Below, piece after piece: positions 43,511 through 53,505 of a stretch of 64,000 bases of DNA. The DNA comes from Leptothermofonsia sichuanensis E412 (GTDB lineage: Bacteria; Cyanobacteriota; Cyanobacteriia; Leptolyngbyales; Leptolyngbyaceae). Position 1 is the first letter of the stretch, and each line of letters begins with the position of its first letter. The stretch lies in assembly GCF_019891175.1 (NCBI RefSeq), contig NZ_CP072600.1, forward strand, positions 4,464,001 through 4,528,000, read 5' to 3'. The translations under genes and the position numbers were made by a program. The notes below the pieces were generated by a model. That model saw only the letters and a program-made list of their open reading frames with translations, was not told the origin of the DNA and ran no database searches.

Positions 43511-45064
43511 ATGCCCGTTACTCCCACCTATCCTGGTGTTTATATTGAGGAAATTCCCAGTGGTGTGCGCACGATTACTGGCGTTGCCACAGCTATTACT
43601 GCATTTATTGGACAAGCTCTGCAAGGACCTGTTAACACGCCTGTGCGGGTACAGAGTTATGCCGATTATGAGCGCCAATTTGGCGGCTTGTGGATCAAGA
43701 GTCCTCTGTCCTATATGGTGCAGCAGTATTTTCTCAATGGTGGCAGTGATGCGATTGTTATTCGAGTCACTGGCAAGGATGCGGCTCCAGGAACGGCTGT
43801 TCTTGGTGCCTTAACACTGGCAGCCAAAAGTCCAGGTGTCTGGAGTGACGGCTTACTGGCATCGGTATCAGCGGCAACGGGATCAGACCCGGCGCTGTTC
43901 ACCGTGACGATCAGCCGCAAAGTCCCCCCTTCCCCTATTCAACAGGCTCTGAACCAGACCCCAGACCCCATTGACCTGGAAATCTTTCGCAATGTTTCAG
44001 TGGCGGCGGATTCTCCTCGCTTTGTCCAGAAGGTGCTGGATCAGGAGTCTGCCCTGGTGCAGGTGTCTGGTTCCGTTCCTACGAGCGCTCCAACGGCCAC
44101 GACAGCACCGATCGAATTTACCGGCGGCAATGATGGCGCATTGCCTGACTATGCAGATTATCTGGGAAGCCTTAATGCCCAAACCGGATTGTATGCCTTA
44201 GAACAGGCTGATTTGTTTAATCTGCTCTGCATTCCTCCCCGCACGCTGGATGAGGCTGTGGCAGACAGTGCGGGAGGACGAACGCTACTCCAGAATGCCC
44301 TTGCCTACTGTGAAGAACGGCGTGCCATGCTGCTGGTGGATCCCCCTACCGGCTGGAAGAAGATTGCTGATGTTACAAATCGGGGGGCAGGAGTGGACAG
44401 TTTAGGCTTACGGAGCCAGAATGCGGTGATTTACTTCCCGCGGGTAAAACTGCCGGATCCGAAGCGCGACTTTCGCCTGGAGGAGTTTCCTCCCTCCGGC
44501 ATCATGGCAGGAATTTATGCTCGCACGGATGTTCAGCGCGGCGTCTGGAAAGCTCCAGCCGGGATTGATGCCGTGTTGTCAGGGGTGAGTCAGCTCTCCT
44601 ACACCATGACAGACAAGGAGAATGGGATTCTCAATCCGATCGGCGTGAATTGTCTGCGGACCTTCCCAGTATATGGCAACATTGCCTGGGGAGCCAGAAC
44701 CTTGAAGGGTGCCGATGAGATGGCTTCGGAATGGAAGTATGTGCCTGTGCGTCGGCTGGCACTGTTTCTGGAAGAAAGCCTCTATCGTGGCACTAAATGG
44801 GTTGTTTTTGAACCAAATGATGAACCGCTCTGGTCACAGATTCGCCTGAATATTGGTGCCTTTATGAACAATCTGTTCCGCCAGGGTGCCTTCCAGGGGA
44901 GTTCCCCCGCGGAGGCGTATTTCGTCAAATGCGACAAGGAAACCACCACACAAAACGATATCAATCTGGGAATTGTCAACATTGTTGTGGGGTACGCTCC
45001 GTTGAAACCGGCGGAGTTTGTGATCATTAAGTTCCAGCAAATTGCAGGGAAGATTGCAGCGTAG
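43511..45064 (+). CDS. Contractile sheath protein (eCIS / phage tail sheath)
   Basis: 517 residues. The N-terminus TPTYPGVYIEEIPSGVRTIT, followed by GVATAITAFIGQALQGPVNT, is the classic tail-sheath start. FGGLWIKSPLSYMVQQYFLN and the C-terminal core EESLYRGTKWVVFEPND with LFRQGAFQGSSPAEAYFVKC and INLGIVNIVVGYAPLKPAEF match sheath proteins of phage tails and eCIS (Afp2-4 class). It polymerises around the inner tube and contracts on firing. Only one sheath gene is present, as in many cyanobacterial systems. AGGAG stands 8 bases before the ATG. Confidence 0.95.
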   Translation: MPVTPTYPGVYIEEIPSGVRTITGVATAITAFIGQALQGPVNTPVRVQSYADYERQFGGLWIKSPLSYMVQQYFLNGGSDAIVIRVTGKDAAPGTAVLGALTLAAKSPGVWSDGLLASVSAATGSDPALFTVTISRKVPPSPIQQALNQTPDPIDLEIFRNVSVAADSPRFVQKVLDQESALVQVSGSVPTSAPTATTAPIEFTGGNDGALPDYADYLGSLNAQTGLYALEQADLFNLLCIPPRTLDEAVADSAGGRTLLQNALAYCEERRAMLLVDPPTGWKKIADVTNRGAGVDSLGLRSQNAVIYFPRVKLPDPKRDFRLEEFPPSGIMAGIYARTDVQRGVWKAPAGIDAVLSGVSQLSYTMTDKENGILNPIGVNCLRTFPVYGNIAWGARTLKGADEMASEWKYVPVRRLALFLEESLYRGTKWVVFEPNDEPLWSQIRLNIGAFMNNLFRQGAFQGSSPAEAYFVKCDKETTTQNDINLGIVNIVVGYAPLKPAEFVIIKFQQIAGKIAA

Positions 45065-45183
45065 GAATCTTCTGGGATTGCTCAGGGTAATCATTTTTGT
45101 TGACACCTGTATGCCCTGAGCCTTTGGATTTGGCAATGGATTTGGCAATTACTGAAATTTGTGATCGGTCATTGGAGGAAAGA

Positions 45184-45720
45184 ATGCCAGAATTTTCAGC
45201 AAATAAAGATCGGTTTGATCCATACAAGAATTTCAAATTTCGGGTCAAAGTGAATGGGCAATATGTCGCAGGGGTGAGTAAGGTCGGGGGGTTGAAGCGA
45301 TCGACGGAAGTGATCAGCCATCGGGAGGGGGGCGATCCCAGTTCTCAACGGCACTCACCAGGGCAGACCAAATACGATCCCATTACGCTGGAGCGGGGCG
45401 TGACTCACGATACGCTATTTGAGGATTGGGCGAATCGTGTCTGGAACTATCGCAATGCCCAGGCAGGTGCCGATAGCCGGACGAAGGAAATGGGATTAAA
45501 AAACTTCCGGCAGGATGTGATTATTGACGTTTTTAATGAAGCCGGGCAGAAGGCGATTTCCTACAAGGTCTATCGTTGCTGGGTTTCAGAATACCAGGCA
45601 TTACCGGAATTAGACTCCAACGGCAATGCGATCGCGATTCAAAGTATTCAACTGCAAAACGAAGGCTGGGAACGTGACACGGCGGTTACCGAGCCGACGG
45701 AAGAAGAGATTACGCCCTAA
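45184..45720 (+). CDS. Tail tube protein (eCIS inner tube)
   Basis: 178 residues from the ATG at 45184, with a strong GGAGGAAAG site; longer in-frame starts (45097) lack one. The sequence is of the T4 gp19 / Afp1-5 tube class (TIGR02241-type): YKNFKFRVKVNGQYVAGVSK, VGGLKRSTEVISHREGGDPS, RGVTHDTLFEDWANRVWNYR, KAISYKVYRCWVSEYQALPE, and IAIQSIQLQNEGWERD. It stacks as hexamer rings inside the sheath. It follows the sheath gene after 119 bases. Confidence 0.95.
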   Translation: MPEFSANKDRFDPYKNFKFRVKVNGQYVAGVSKVGGLKRSTEVISHREGGDPSSQRHSPGQTKYDPITLERGVTHDTLFEDWANRVWNYRNAQAGADSRTKEMGLKNFRQDVIIDVFNEAGQKAISYKVYRCWVSEYQALPELDSNGNAIAIQSIQLQNEGWERDTAVTEPTEEEITP

Positions 45721-45736
45721 TCGTCGATAAAATCCT

Positions 45737-46471
45737 ATGCGTCCTTTGTCGGCTCAGCAGATTGTTCGGATTTGGGAAATTGGGCAGCGTCAGCATCCGC
45801 TGGATCGGGCACTGACGCTGCTGACCTTTGCCTGCCCGGATCAGTCGCCACACCATCTCGCCAGTCTCAGTATTGGTCAGCGGGATGGTTACTTGTTGCG
45901 TCTGCGGGAACTCACCTTTGGCAACAAATTCAGCAGTCTGGTGATTTGCCCCCACTGTGGCGAAAAGTTGGAATCAACCATGCAGGTGTCAGATTTTCGC
46001 CTGGTAGAGTTGCAACCTCCAACGACCCAGGAATATACCTGTCATATTTCCGGTTTTGACCTGCGGTTTCGCCTGCCCAATAGTTGGGATTTAGCTGCGA
46101 TCGCAGGACAGCAGGATGTGTTGCAGGCGAAATCACTCCTGGGACAACGCTGTTTATTACATGCCAGTTATAACGGGCAGGTCGTAACCTATCCCCAGTT
46201 ACCACCAGCCGTTATCCAGCAACTATCCGAGTTTATGGGAGAGTGTGACCCCCAGGCGGAAATTGTGCTCAAGTTTGATTGTCCTGCCTGTGAGCATATC
46301 TGGAAGCTGGTGTTTGACATCGGGACGTTTTTCTGGGCAGAACTGACTGCCCAGGCAAAGCGCTTGTTGCAGGAGGTTCATGTTTTAGCTCGATTCTATG
46401 GCTGGCGTGAGGTTGATATTCTGGCAATGAGTACGACGCGACGGCAATTGTATTTAAGTTTGGTGAGCTAA
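45737..46471 (+). CDS. Baseplate-type accessory protein with two CxxC motifs
   Basis: 244 residues. The N-terminus (LSAQQIVRIWEIGQRQHPLD, RALTLLTFACP, LASLSIGQRDGYLLRLRELT) resembles proteins annotated as phage baseplate or hub-assembly chaperones in eCIS clusters. Two Cys pairs (CPHCGEK near residue 72, CPACEHIW near 183) could bind one zinc ion. No signal peptide. The gene starts 16 bases after the tube gene and its last base is the first base of the next gene, so they are translated together. The assigned role rests mainly on context. Confidence 0.65.
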   Translation: MRPLSAQQIVRIWEIGQRQHPLDRALTLLTFACPDQSPHHLASLSIGQRDGYLLRLRELTFGNKFSSLVICPHCGEKLESTMQVSDFRLVELQPPTTQEYTCHISGFDLRFRLPNSWDLAAIAGQQDVLQAKSLLGQRCLLHASYNGQVVTYPQLPPAVIQQLSEFMGECDPQAEIVLKFDCPACEHIWKLVFDIGTFFWAELTAQAKRLLQEVHVLARFYGWREVDILAMSTTRRQLYLSLVS

Positions 46472-49400
46472 TGGCGGACTATCTCCTGGGATTGACACAA
46501 CGGACTCTGGGGGTGGCAAACACGTTGCAGCCCCTTATTCCATCAATGTTTGAAGCGGGTCCACCAATGGCGAATGACCCAACCTGGGATTGGCAGACAG
46601 AGCCTCTGACAACCGACCCGATCGCAGCCGATCCGATCGCAGGGCCTCTATCTCCACCCTTAACTGACCCACCCTTCCAGCAACCTGAATCGGCGATCGC
46701 CAGGTCCATCCGTCCATCGCCACAATCTGTTCCCCGGTCTGGTTCTGCTTTCAACCTTCCGCTTTCAACACCGTCGAACCCAACGATAGCCGGATTTACG
46801 CAGAAATCTACTATTCCAGGGGTACAGATAAGCCAGCCATTCCAGTTTGCAGATGGAATAGAGTCAGTATCAAAAAAAAAAGACTGACTGAACCCATCAG
46901 ACAACCATTTCAGAACACACCACCGTTATTCGCGACAACCACACCAGTCGGGTTAGTCCCAGGGGAAGGGAACAACTCATTATTTTCGCCATCTTCCCTA
47001 TCCTGGCTGCCAGCACTGGCAGTAATGGCGGCTTCACCAGGCTTACCACCCGGAGTGTTATCCCTACCGGATCCAACCACAATTAGCAGTTTGCCTTTAC
47101 CACTCGTCCCAATCAGATCCCGATCCAACCTGTTCATAGCCAGCGAACAATCATCAATAACTATTCCAGCACTATCCACATCTTCAACAGAATCCATATC
47201 TTCAACGGAATCCATATTCTCAACAGAATCGATATTCTCAACAGAATCAATTATTCCAGAGACATCAATTGATTCGTCAGATCCATTAAATAATTCAACA
47301 TTATTACCATTAACTGAATCTCATAGTGGTTCAGTTAATGCAACTAATTCAGCACCAATAATCTCCTCAGATAAATCAATCATTCCAGAGATTGAGATTA
47401 GTTTATCTCGTTTATCAGCTTCTCCAGGATTGTCACCAACATTCTCAGATGAATCAATCATTCCAGAAATCTTGATTAATTCACCTGATCTATCAACTTC
47501 TTCAACCTTATCACCAGTCACTGAATCGCTATCCGACCCAACCACGGCGATCAATCCATCACTAATACCATCCCCACTGGCATCAGCCATTCCAGCGATG
47601 ATGGTTGATTTATCTGCTGTATCAGCCGTTCCAACCTTATTACCGTTGCCTGGAGCACCATCAGAATTACCATCAAACCTGGCTGCTGCAACTAACCTAT
47701 CACCAGTAATATCCTCAGCAGTAATATCCTCAGCAGAACTAACCATTCCGGCGATGATGGCTGATTCCTCTGATTCATCAGTCTCTTCAAGATTATCACT
47801 TTTTGCTGGATTACTGGCTGACTCAGCCATAGCAATCAGTTTGGCATCAATAGAATCCTCAGAAAAATCAATTATTGCAGAAATTGTAACTGATTCGTCT
47901 GGTTCATTCGTTTCTTCAACCTTAGCACCATTTATTGAATCATCGTCGAATTCAGGGATCTCAATTAATCTAACACCAATCATACCTTTGCTGGAATCAG
48001 CTATTCCAGAGATGACGAATGATTTATCTGACTTATCGACTTTTTCATCATCATTATTGCCATTCACTGGATCACTGTTTGATGTAGACATGGTGACCAA
48101 CCTACCACCGATAGTATCCTCAAAGAAATCAATCATTCCAGAGATTGAGATTAGTTTATCTGATTCATCTGTCTCTTCAAGATTATCACCATTCAGTGAA
48201 TCACAGTTGGATTCAGCGATCGCAATCAATCCAGCATTGACAAAATCTCCAGTAGAATCAGGCATTCCAGAGATAATTACAGATTTGTCTGATTCATTAT
48301 CCTTTTCATCATTATCACCGTTAACTGCATCACCGTTTGATATAGTCGTAAAAACTAATCCATCTCCGATAGTATCCTCAGATGAATCAATCATTTCAGG
48401 GATGATGATAGATTCATCCGATTTATCAATCTTTTCAAGATTATCACCCTTGACTAGATCGCTGTCTAACTCAGCCACCGCATCTGCTTCAGCAACAACA
48501 TCCTCAGCAGAGTCAATCATTCCAGAAGTGATGGCTGATTTATTGGTTTTTCCAGCTTCAGTACCATCGGCTGAATTGACTGGTCCGATAATGGCAGAGT
48601 CCTCAATTCCACCAGCACCGATCCCATGGCAATCTACTCCGGGTCATGTGTTTCAGCGCCAGACGGTTAACCGCTCTCTCAGAGAAGATGTCCCTTCTGC
48701 TTCACAGTCTTTCATTCCCCATTCTGTAGTCCCTGCTCCCAGATTAAGAAATATATCATCACCATTAATTGAATCGCTATCTGATTCAGCCTTAGCGACT
48801 AATCGATCACCTTCAATATCATCAATAGAATTAACCATTCCAGAGACGATGGCTGATTCATTTGCGTTTCCAACTTCATCACTATTGCCTGAATCGACCG
48901 GATCGATAATATTGTTCAGCAATCCCCACGCTCAGGTATTGCTGCAACCAGATTCCGAACTCCCTTATCATCTCAGCAATCGCAGTCGCCAGTTAGAATC
49001 CAGAAAGAAGGCTTCAGTGAATGCCTCTGTCCCTTCCAGCCCAATTACAGCGGTGATAGCCCGGCAGATGGCGATCGCTCCGCCACTACTACCATCAGGG
49101 GTTCCTGCAACAGGTTCTGATCCGGGTATTGATCCAGGTATAGAAGCTTTATTTTCCTTGCCCCTGGTGACTGAAACAACTGAAGTTAATGCGCCATCAG
49201 CGGGAGTAATTCAGCGGTTTAGAGAATCCTCGCAGGAAGAGGTTTCTGTCATGACGGCTGACCTGTCCGACATGCAACCGGGCATTAGTTTTCTGGGGCT
49301 ACCCCCTGTCCCGCCGCTCCCTGATCCGACTCCTGCCAAGCTGACTCGTGGGGCTGCCAGTCCTGCGCCCCCGTTGCCAGTCCAACCTGAGCGCCCACCT

Positions 49401-49514
49401 GTGCCCACCAGACAGTTCCCTCCTGTTCCCGACCCTGTACTTGTAATGACGCCTCCCCGTCCCGCCCTATCCCTGAATGACTACCTGAATCGCCGCAAGC
49501 GAGGTAACGGATGA
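46471..49514 (+). CDS. Very long Ser/Pro-rich repeat protein of the eCIS locus, frame interrupted at A10
   Basis: The first frame (46471-46887) encodes MADYLLGLTQRTLGVANTLQ, a Pro/Ser/Asp-rich region, and stops just after a run of ten A (46872-46881). The next frame is open straight through the same A run (IKKKRLTEPIRQPFQNTPPL...) and on to 49514, with no stop and the same composition. One extra A or a -1 slip would give a single protein of about 1014 residues. The middle (about 200-700) is roughly ten degenerate units of 40-45 residues, each with SIIPEI, DSSDLS and SPLTESLSDS-like parts. The C-terminus is Pro-rich and ends RPALSLNDYLNRRKRGNG. It should be largely disordered. Its length and position, between baseplate-type and cap genes, could fit a linker, surface anchor or ruler; the function is not known. 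The stop overlaps the next start (ATGA). Confidence 0.65.
47182..47253 (+). repeat. Four tandem 18-base units in the Ser-rich gene
   Basis: TCTTCAACAGAATCCATA and variants, four in a row, encode STESI(S/F) repeats. Confidence 0.85.
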
Positions 49515-50743
49515 GTAATTCCCTGGCGATCGCCGCTGTCACGACCACCCTGCGTGGGATCCTGTTTCAGGGGGTCCAGGCTGAGTTGGGCAGTGGCAGC
49601 GTCACCACCCGACCGCTTGACAAGGCGCGTGGTAATAACGATGGCAATCAAATTAATCTCTTCCTTTACCACACAGCCCTCAGTGGTACATGGCGCAATA
49701 TGGACATGCCGTACCAGACTAAACCAGGAGAGATTGGTCCAGTTCCCCTGGCACTGGAGCTTTACTATCTGGTCACTGCCTATGGCGAAAACGACAATGA
49801 CATTAAAAGCCATCGGCTACTGGGGCGTGCCATGAGCGCACTGCACAGTCGTCCTGTGTTGAGTAAAGGAGACATTGAGACGGCAACTCGTCCGGATGCC
49901 CTGGATAGCGATCTCTTTGGCAGTGATTTACATCGCCAGATGGAACATGTTCGGATTGGGTTACTCAAGCTTTCCTTTGATGAAATGTCCCAGATCTGGC
50001 GACCGTTTCAGGTTCAGTATCGAATTTCGGCGGCCTATCAGGTGTCGATTGTCTTGATTGAAGGGGACGCCCCGGCTAAAACTCCCATGCCTGTCCTCAA
50101 GCGAGGGAGTGAGGATCGGGGTGCCGTTGCCACAGCCAGTTTGCCCCCCTCATTGCTGCAAGTAGTGCTCCCCAATGGCAAACCCAGCGCAGAACTGGGC
50201 GATATTCTGATCCTGCGGGGCGATCGCCTGGAGGATGCCAATTTAGTGGTGCGTTTCCGGAATGTGCTGTCGGATCGAGACATTGAACTGACTCCCCTGC
50301 CGTCCTCCACCGCTGGTGAATTGCGAGTGCAACTCCCGGCAGCAACAAATACCGCCGCGATCGCCCCCTGGAGTTCTGGAATTTATACCCTGTCGGGTGT
50401 GGTACGTCACCCCCAGATGCCCGTGGTCACGACCAATGAGTTGCCCGTTGCCCTGGCACCAACCATTGTGCAGATCTCGCCAATCACCGCTCCGCGTGGC
50501 AATGTCACCCTTACCCTCGCCTGTGTGCCACCAATACAATCCACCCAGCGGGTAACGCTGTTGTGGGGCGATCGCGAAATTCTGGCAGAATCCCTCACGC
50601 CTGCACTAACCTTCCAGATTCGGGATGCCCAGCCCGGTCAGTATGTGATTCGCTTGCGGGTCGATCGCGTCGATAGCCTGCCGATCGATTTTGCGACTCG
50701 TCCGCTGCAATTTGACAGTAACCAGACGGTGACGATCACATGA
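49511..50743 (+). CDS. DUF4255 (Pvc16/Afp16-type) tail-terminator protein
   Basis: 410 residues. The N-terminal 190 residues are a DUF4255 / Pvc16 N-terminal domain: AIAAVTTTLRGILFQGVQAE, QINLFLYHTALSGTWRNMDM, PLALELYYLVTAYGEND and HRLLGRAMSALHSRPVL. In eCIS this protein caps the sheath-tube end and fixes its length. The rest (about 205-410) is a set of Ig-like strands (GDILILRGDRLEDANLVVRF, GIYTLSGVV, VALAPTIVQISPITAPRGNV) not always present in shorter homologues. Four-base overlaps with both neighbours show tight translational coupling. Confidence 0.88.
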   Translation: MSNSLAIAAVTTTLRGILFQGVQAELGSGSVTTRPLDKARGNNDGNQINLFLYHTALSGTWRNMDMPYQTKPGEIGPVPLALELYYLVTAYGENDNDIKSHRLLGRAMSALHSRPVLSKGDIETATRPDALDSDLFGSDLHRQMEHVRIGLLKLSFDEMSQIWRPFQVQYRISAAYQVSIVLIEGDAPAKTPMPVLKRGSEDRGAVATASLPPSLLQVVLPNGKPSAELGDILILRGDRLEDANLVVRFRNVLSDRDIELTPLPSSTAGELRVQLPAATNTAAIAPWSSGIYTLSGVVRHPQMPVVTTNELPVALAPTIVQISPITAPRGNVTLTLACVPPIQSTQRVTLLWGDREILAESLTPALTFQIRDAQPGQYVIRLRVDRVDSLPIDFATRPLQFDSNQTVTIT

Positions 50744-52746
50744 TGCAAGCAACTCCCTGGTATGAAGCCAATTCCCGCTATCTGTTGACCGCGATCGACT
50801 GGTTGCGACTGCGGCTCCAGCGCATGATGCCCGATACCACGGTGACGGAGGAAGCCATTGCCCGCGCCAGAGAGCAGATGGTCAACGCCGCCATGACCGA
50901 TCCACCACCAGCCCTGATCACTTTGAGTTCTGTGTTGGGACTGACTGAGTTTGAACAATCCCTGTTGTTGCTGTGTGCCGCAATGGAACTGGATACCGAA
51001 ATCACCAGTTTTTGTGCCAGAATTCAGGGCGAGTCCCAGCGCTATCCAACCTATGCCCTGGCCCTGGGGCTGTTCGATCAGCCCGTGTGGGATGTGGTTT
51101 CGCCAGAACGTCCGTTGCGCTCCTGGCGGCTGATCGAAATTCATCAATCAGGGGTTAACCCTTTAACGGTCAGTCCCCTGAAAGCAGATGAGCGGATCGT
51201 CAATTACCTGAAAGGGTTGAATTACCTGGACGATCGCCTGAGTTCCCTGTTGTCTCCAGTCACCATTCCTGTCACCGCAGAATCCCCCTCACAGTTACTT
51301 TCCCCATCGCAACAGCAGGTGGCAAAGGAAATTGCCCGGCAGGTGGATGCCATCTCCCACTGGCACCAGGTACCCCTGATTCACCTCCTGGGCAGCGATC
51401 GCACCAGCAAACAATTAATTGCACTGTCGGTAGCGGCGCAGATGGAAATGCCACTGTACCGGATGCGAGTAGAATTGCTGCCCACCCATGCCTCGGAGTT
51501 AGAAACGCTGATTCGCCTGTGGCAGCGGGAAATGCAGTTGTTTCCGGTGGCGCTGTATCTGGATGGGCAGGCGATCGAAGGCAGCCATCCCAATAATGCC
51601 GCCGCCGCGCTACGGGCCTTTTTAGACAGCACCCATGGGCTGTTTTTCCTGGATTTACGGGAACAAAGTGGAACGTTTGATCAGCCAATGCTGTCGTTTG
51701 AAGTGGCAAAACCGACGCCAATAGAGCAATGGCAGACCTGGCAACAGATTCTGGGCAATCAAGAAACCACAGCAGTGTTAGCCAGCCAGTTTAATTTGAA
51801 TCTGAGTGAAATTCTGCAAATTGCCAGCACAGCCCAGGCGGAGTCTGCCCCCTCCCGGTCAGCGACCGATCGCCTGTGGCAGGGTTGTCTGGTACGAACT
51901 CGTCCCCGCCTGGACACACTGGCCCAACGGCTGGATACCAGGGCAACCTGGGATGATCTGGTCTTACCGGCAGCGGAAACCGCTTTATTGCAGCAGATTG
52001 CATCCCAGATCCGGCATCGCAGCACTGTGTATGATGAGTGGGGTTTCCGGAGTCGCATGAACCGGGGGTTAGGGGTAAATGCTCTGTTTGCCGGGGAGAG
52101 TGGCACAGGGAAAACAATGGCAGCAGAGGTCATCGCCAATGAGTTACGGTTGAATCTGTACCGGATTGATCTCTCCTCCGTGGTGAGTAAATACATTGGG
52201 GAAACAGAGAAAAACCTGCGAAAGCTATTTGATGCGGCGGAAGATGGCGGGGCAATTTTGTTTTTTGATGAAGCAGATGCCTTATTTGGTAAGCGCAGTG
52301 AGGTGAAGGATAGTCACGATCGCTACGCCAACATCGAAATTAATTATCTGCTACAACGCATTGAAGCCTACAGTGGTTTAGCCATTCTGGCAACAAATTT
52401 GAAAGCATCGATGGATAGTGCTTTTCTACGGCGATTACGCTTTATTGTCAATTTTCCGTTTCCGTCCCAGGCAGATCGGCAACGGATGTGGGAAAAGGTG
52501 TTTCCACCCCAGCTTCCCAAAGCATCCGATTTAGATTACGCCTGGTTAGGGCGAATGCAATTGACGGGCGGCAGCATTATCAACATCGCCTTAAATGCGG
52601 CATTTGCCGCCGCCGCCAGTCCAGAGCGGCAGATTACTATGCCGTTAGTCCTGGCAGCCGCCAGAAGCGAATTTCGTAAGCTCGATCGCCCTGTGAACGA
52701 GGCAGATTTTAATTGGAAAGCGCCTGCACCTGTTGGAGCCAGTTGA
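50740..52746 (+). CDS. AAA+ ATPase of the eCIS locus (Afp15/Pvc15-type)
   Basis: 668 residues. The N-terminal 440 residues form a helical region typical of eCIS ATPases, with SSVLGLTEFEQSLLLLCAAM and a degenerate first ATPase-like part (HLLGSDRTSKQL). The active AAA+ module has Walker A FAGESGTGKTMAAE at about 449, Walker B ILFFDEADALFGKRSE at about 506 and the second region of homology ILATNLKASMDSAFLRRLRF with arginine fingers. It is CDC48-like. Every eCIS locus has such an ATPase; it is thought to be needed for assembly or recycling of the particle. The start overlaps the DUF4255 stop. Confidence 0.92.
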   Translation: MMQATPWYEANSRYLLTAIDWLRLRLQRMMPDTTVTEEAIARAREQMVNAAMTDPPPALITLSSVLGLTEFEQSLLLLCAAMELDTEITSFCARIQGESQRYPTYALALGLFDQPVWDVVSPERPLRSWRLIEIHQSGVNPLTVSPLKADERIVNYLKGLNYLDDRLSSLLSPVTIPVTAESPSQLLSPSQQQVAKEIARQVDAISHWHQVPLIHLLGSDRTSKQLIALSVAAQMEMPLYRMRVELLPTHASELETLIRLWQREMQLFPVALYLDGQAIEGSHPNNAAAALRAFLDSTHGLFFLDLREQSGTFDQPMLSFEVAKPTPIEQWQTWQQILGNQETTAVLASQFNLNLSEILQIASTAQAESAPSRSATDRLWQGCLVRTRPRLDTLAQRLDTRATWDDLVLPAAETALLQQIASQIRHRSTVYDEWGFRSRMNRGLGVNALFAGESGTGKTMAAEVIANELRLNLYRIDLSSVVSKYIGETEKNLRKLFDAAEDGGAILFFDEADALFGKRSEVKDSHDRYANIEINYLLQRIEAYSGLAILATNLKASMDSAFLRRLRFIVNFPFPSQADRQRMWEKVFPPQLPKASDLDYAWLGRMQLTGGSIINIALNAAFAAAASPERQITMPLVLAAARSEFRKLDRPVNEADFNWKAPAPVGAS

Positions 52747-52753
52747 GCATAGA

Positions 52754-52915
52754 CCTTTTCAACGGTGTGAGATACAGTGAGGGTGCTCTGCACCTTCACT
52801 GTATCCTACATTCCCATACCTCACGGATTAAAGATCTCCAACTTCTCGAAGAAGTTGGAGATCTGAGCAGGCGCATCTGGCTTAATTCAGTGACATTCCG
52901 CTACAGTTAATGGGA
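52754..52915. repeat. Interspersed repeat R2, copy 3
   Basis: TTTCAACGGTGTGAGATACAG with the inverse ACTGTATCCTACATTCCCATAC, then the perfect hairpin AGATCTCCAACTTCT-CGA-AGAAGTTGGAGATCT. It lies right after the last eCIS gene and its hairpin could end transcription. Confidence 0.8.
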
Positions 52916-53111
52916 CAAAGAGATCTGGAAAGGTTGCGAACCCTTCAAATTCCCATGATTGAATGGATCGCCGACACCCCTGTAAGGATAGACTGGCCTG
53001 GTTTTAGATTGGTTCAAAATTAGAGAAAGCTTTTCAGACACACATCAGACACACAGAAGATCTACTGCCTATCCGGTTTTCATATTCCCACGGAGAATCT
53101 TTACGCAACTT

Positions 53112-53234
53112 TTAAGCAGCACAGGATTGTTCACCGATGTCATCTAATCCTTTCACATAAAGGGTTTCAGCCTGATCACTGACATCGATCTCAGAAGAAC
53201 TGCTCCCAACACTCCGGTATAAAGTTGCTAGCAT
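53112..53234 (-). CDS. Small unidentified ORF, possibly the end of a lost gene
   Basis: 40 residues from the ATG at 53234 (MLATLYRSVGSSSSEIDVSD, QAETLYVKGLDDIGEQSCAA). The frame is open further upstream to a TAA at 53328-53330 and reads as protein there too (FCQAVQALGRQNLPLERVNN), so the start may be a rare codon or the gene may be truncated. Composition and the acidic C-terminus look real, but I do not recognise it. The rest of 52916-53505 shows nothing else that I can name. Confidence 0.35.
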   Translation of the reverse strand: MLATLYRSVGSSSSEIDVSDQAETLYVKGLDDIGEQSCAA

Positions 53235-53505
53235 CGGGTTGTTAACTCTTTCCAGGGGTAGATTTTGCCTGCCCAACGCCTGAACAGCTTGACAGAACGT
53301 CTCTGTTTCTATGAATGTAGAAGAGTATTACAAAATGTATAGCGCCTGTATGCTATCACCGCTCAGTTTTTCAAAGAACCCTCTGAGCAAAGGTTGCGTG
53401 ATATTCAGTGGAGAGCTGAATGCGATCGCCTTCAAAATCTAATCAAAAGTTTGAGAGCAAACCCCCAATGAAATCAGAAGCATTGATTCAATGAGAGGAA
53501 CTGTA

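Noticed and set aside
47321-48520. 399-codon antisense frame across the Ser-rich eCIS gene
   Set aside because: The sense strand has overlapping starts with its neighbours and the same composition over its full length; the antisense frame follows from the repeat codon pattern and lacks a ribosome site.
52930-53010. Possible tRNA-like fold after the eCIS locus
   Set aside because: No complete cloverleaf, no T-loop GTTCRA in the right place and no CCA-type acceptor stem; no tRNA could be supported anywhere in the window.
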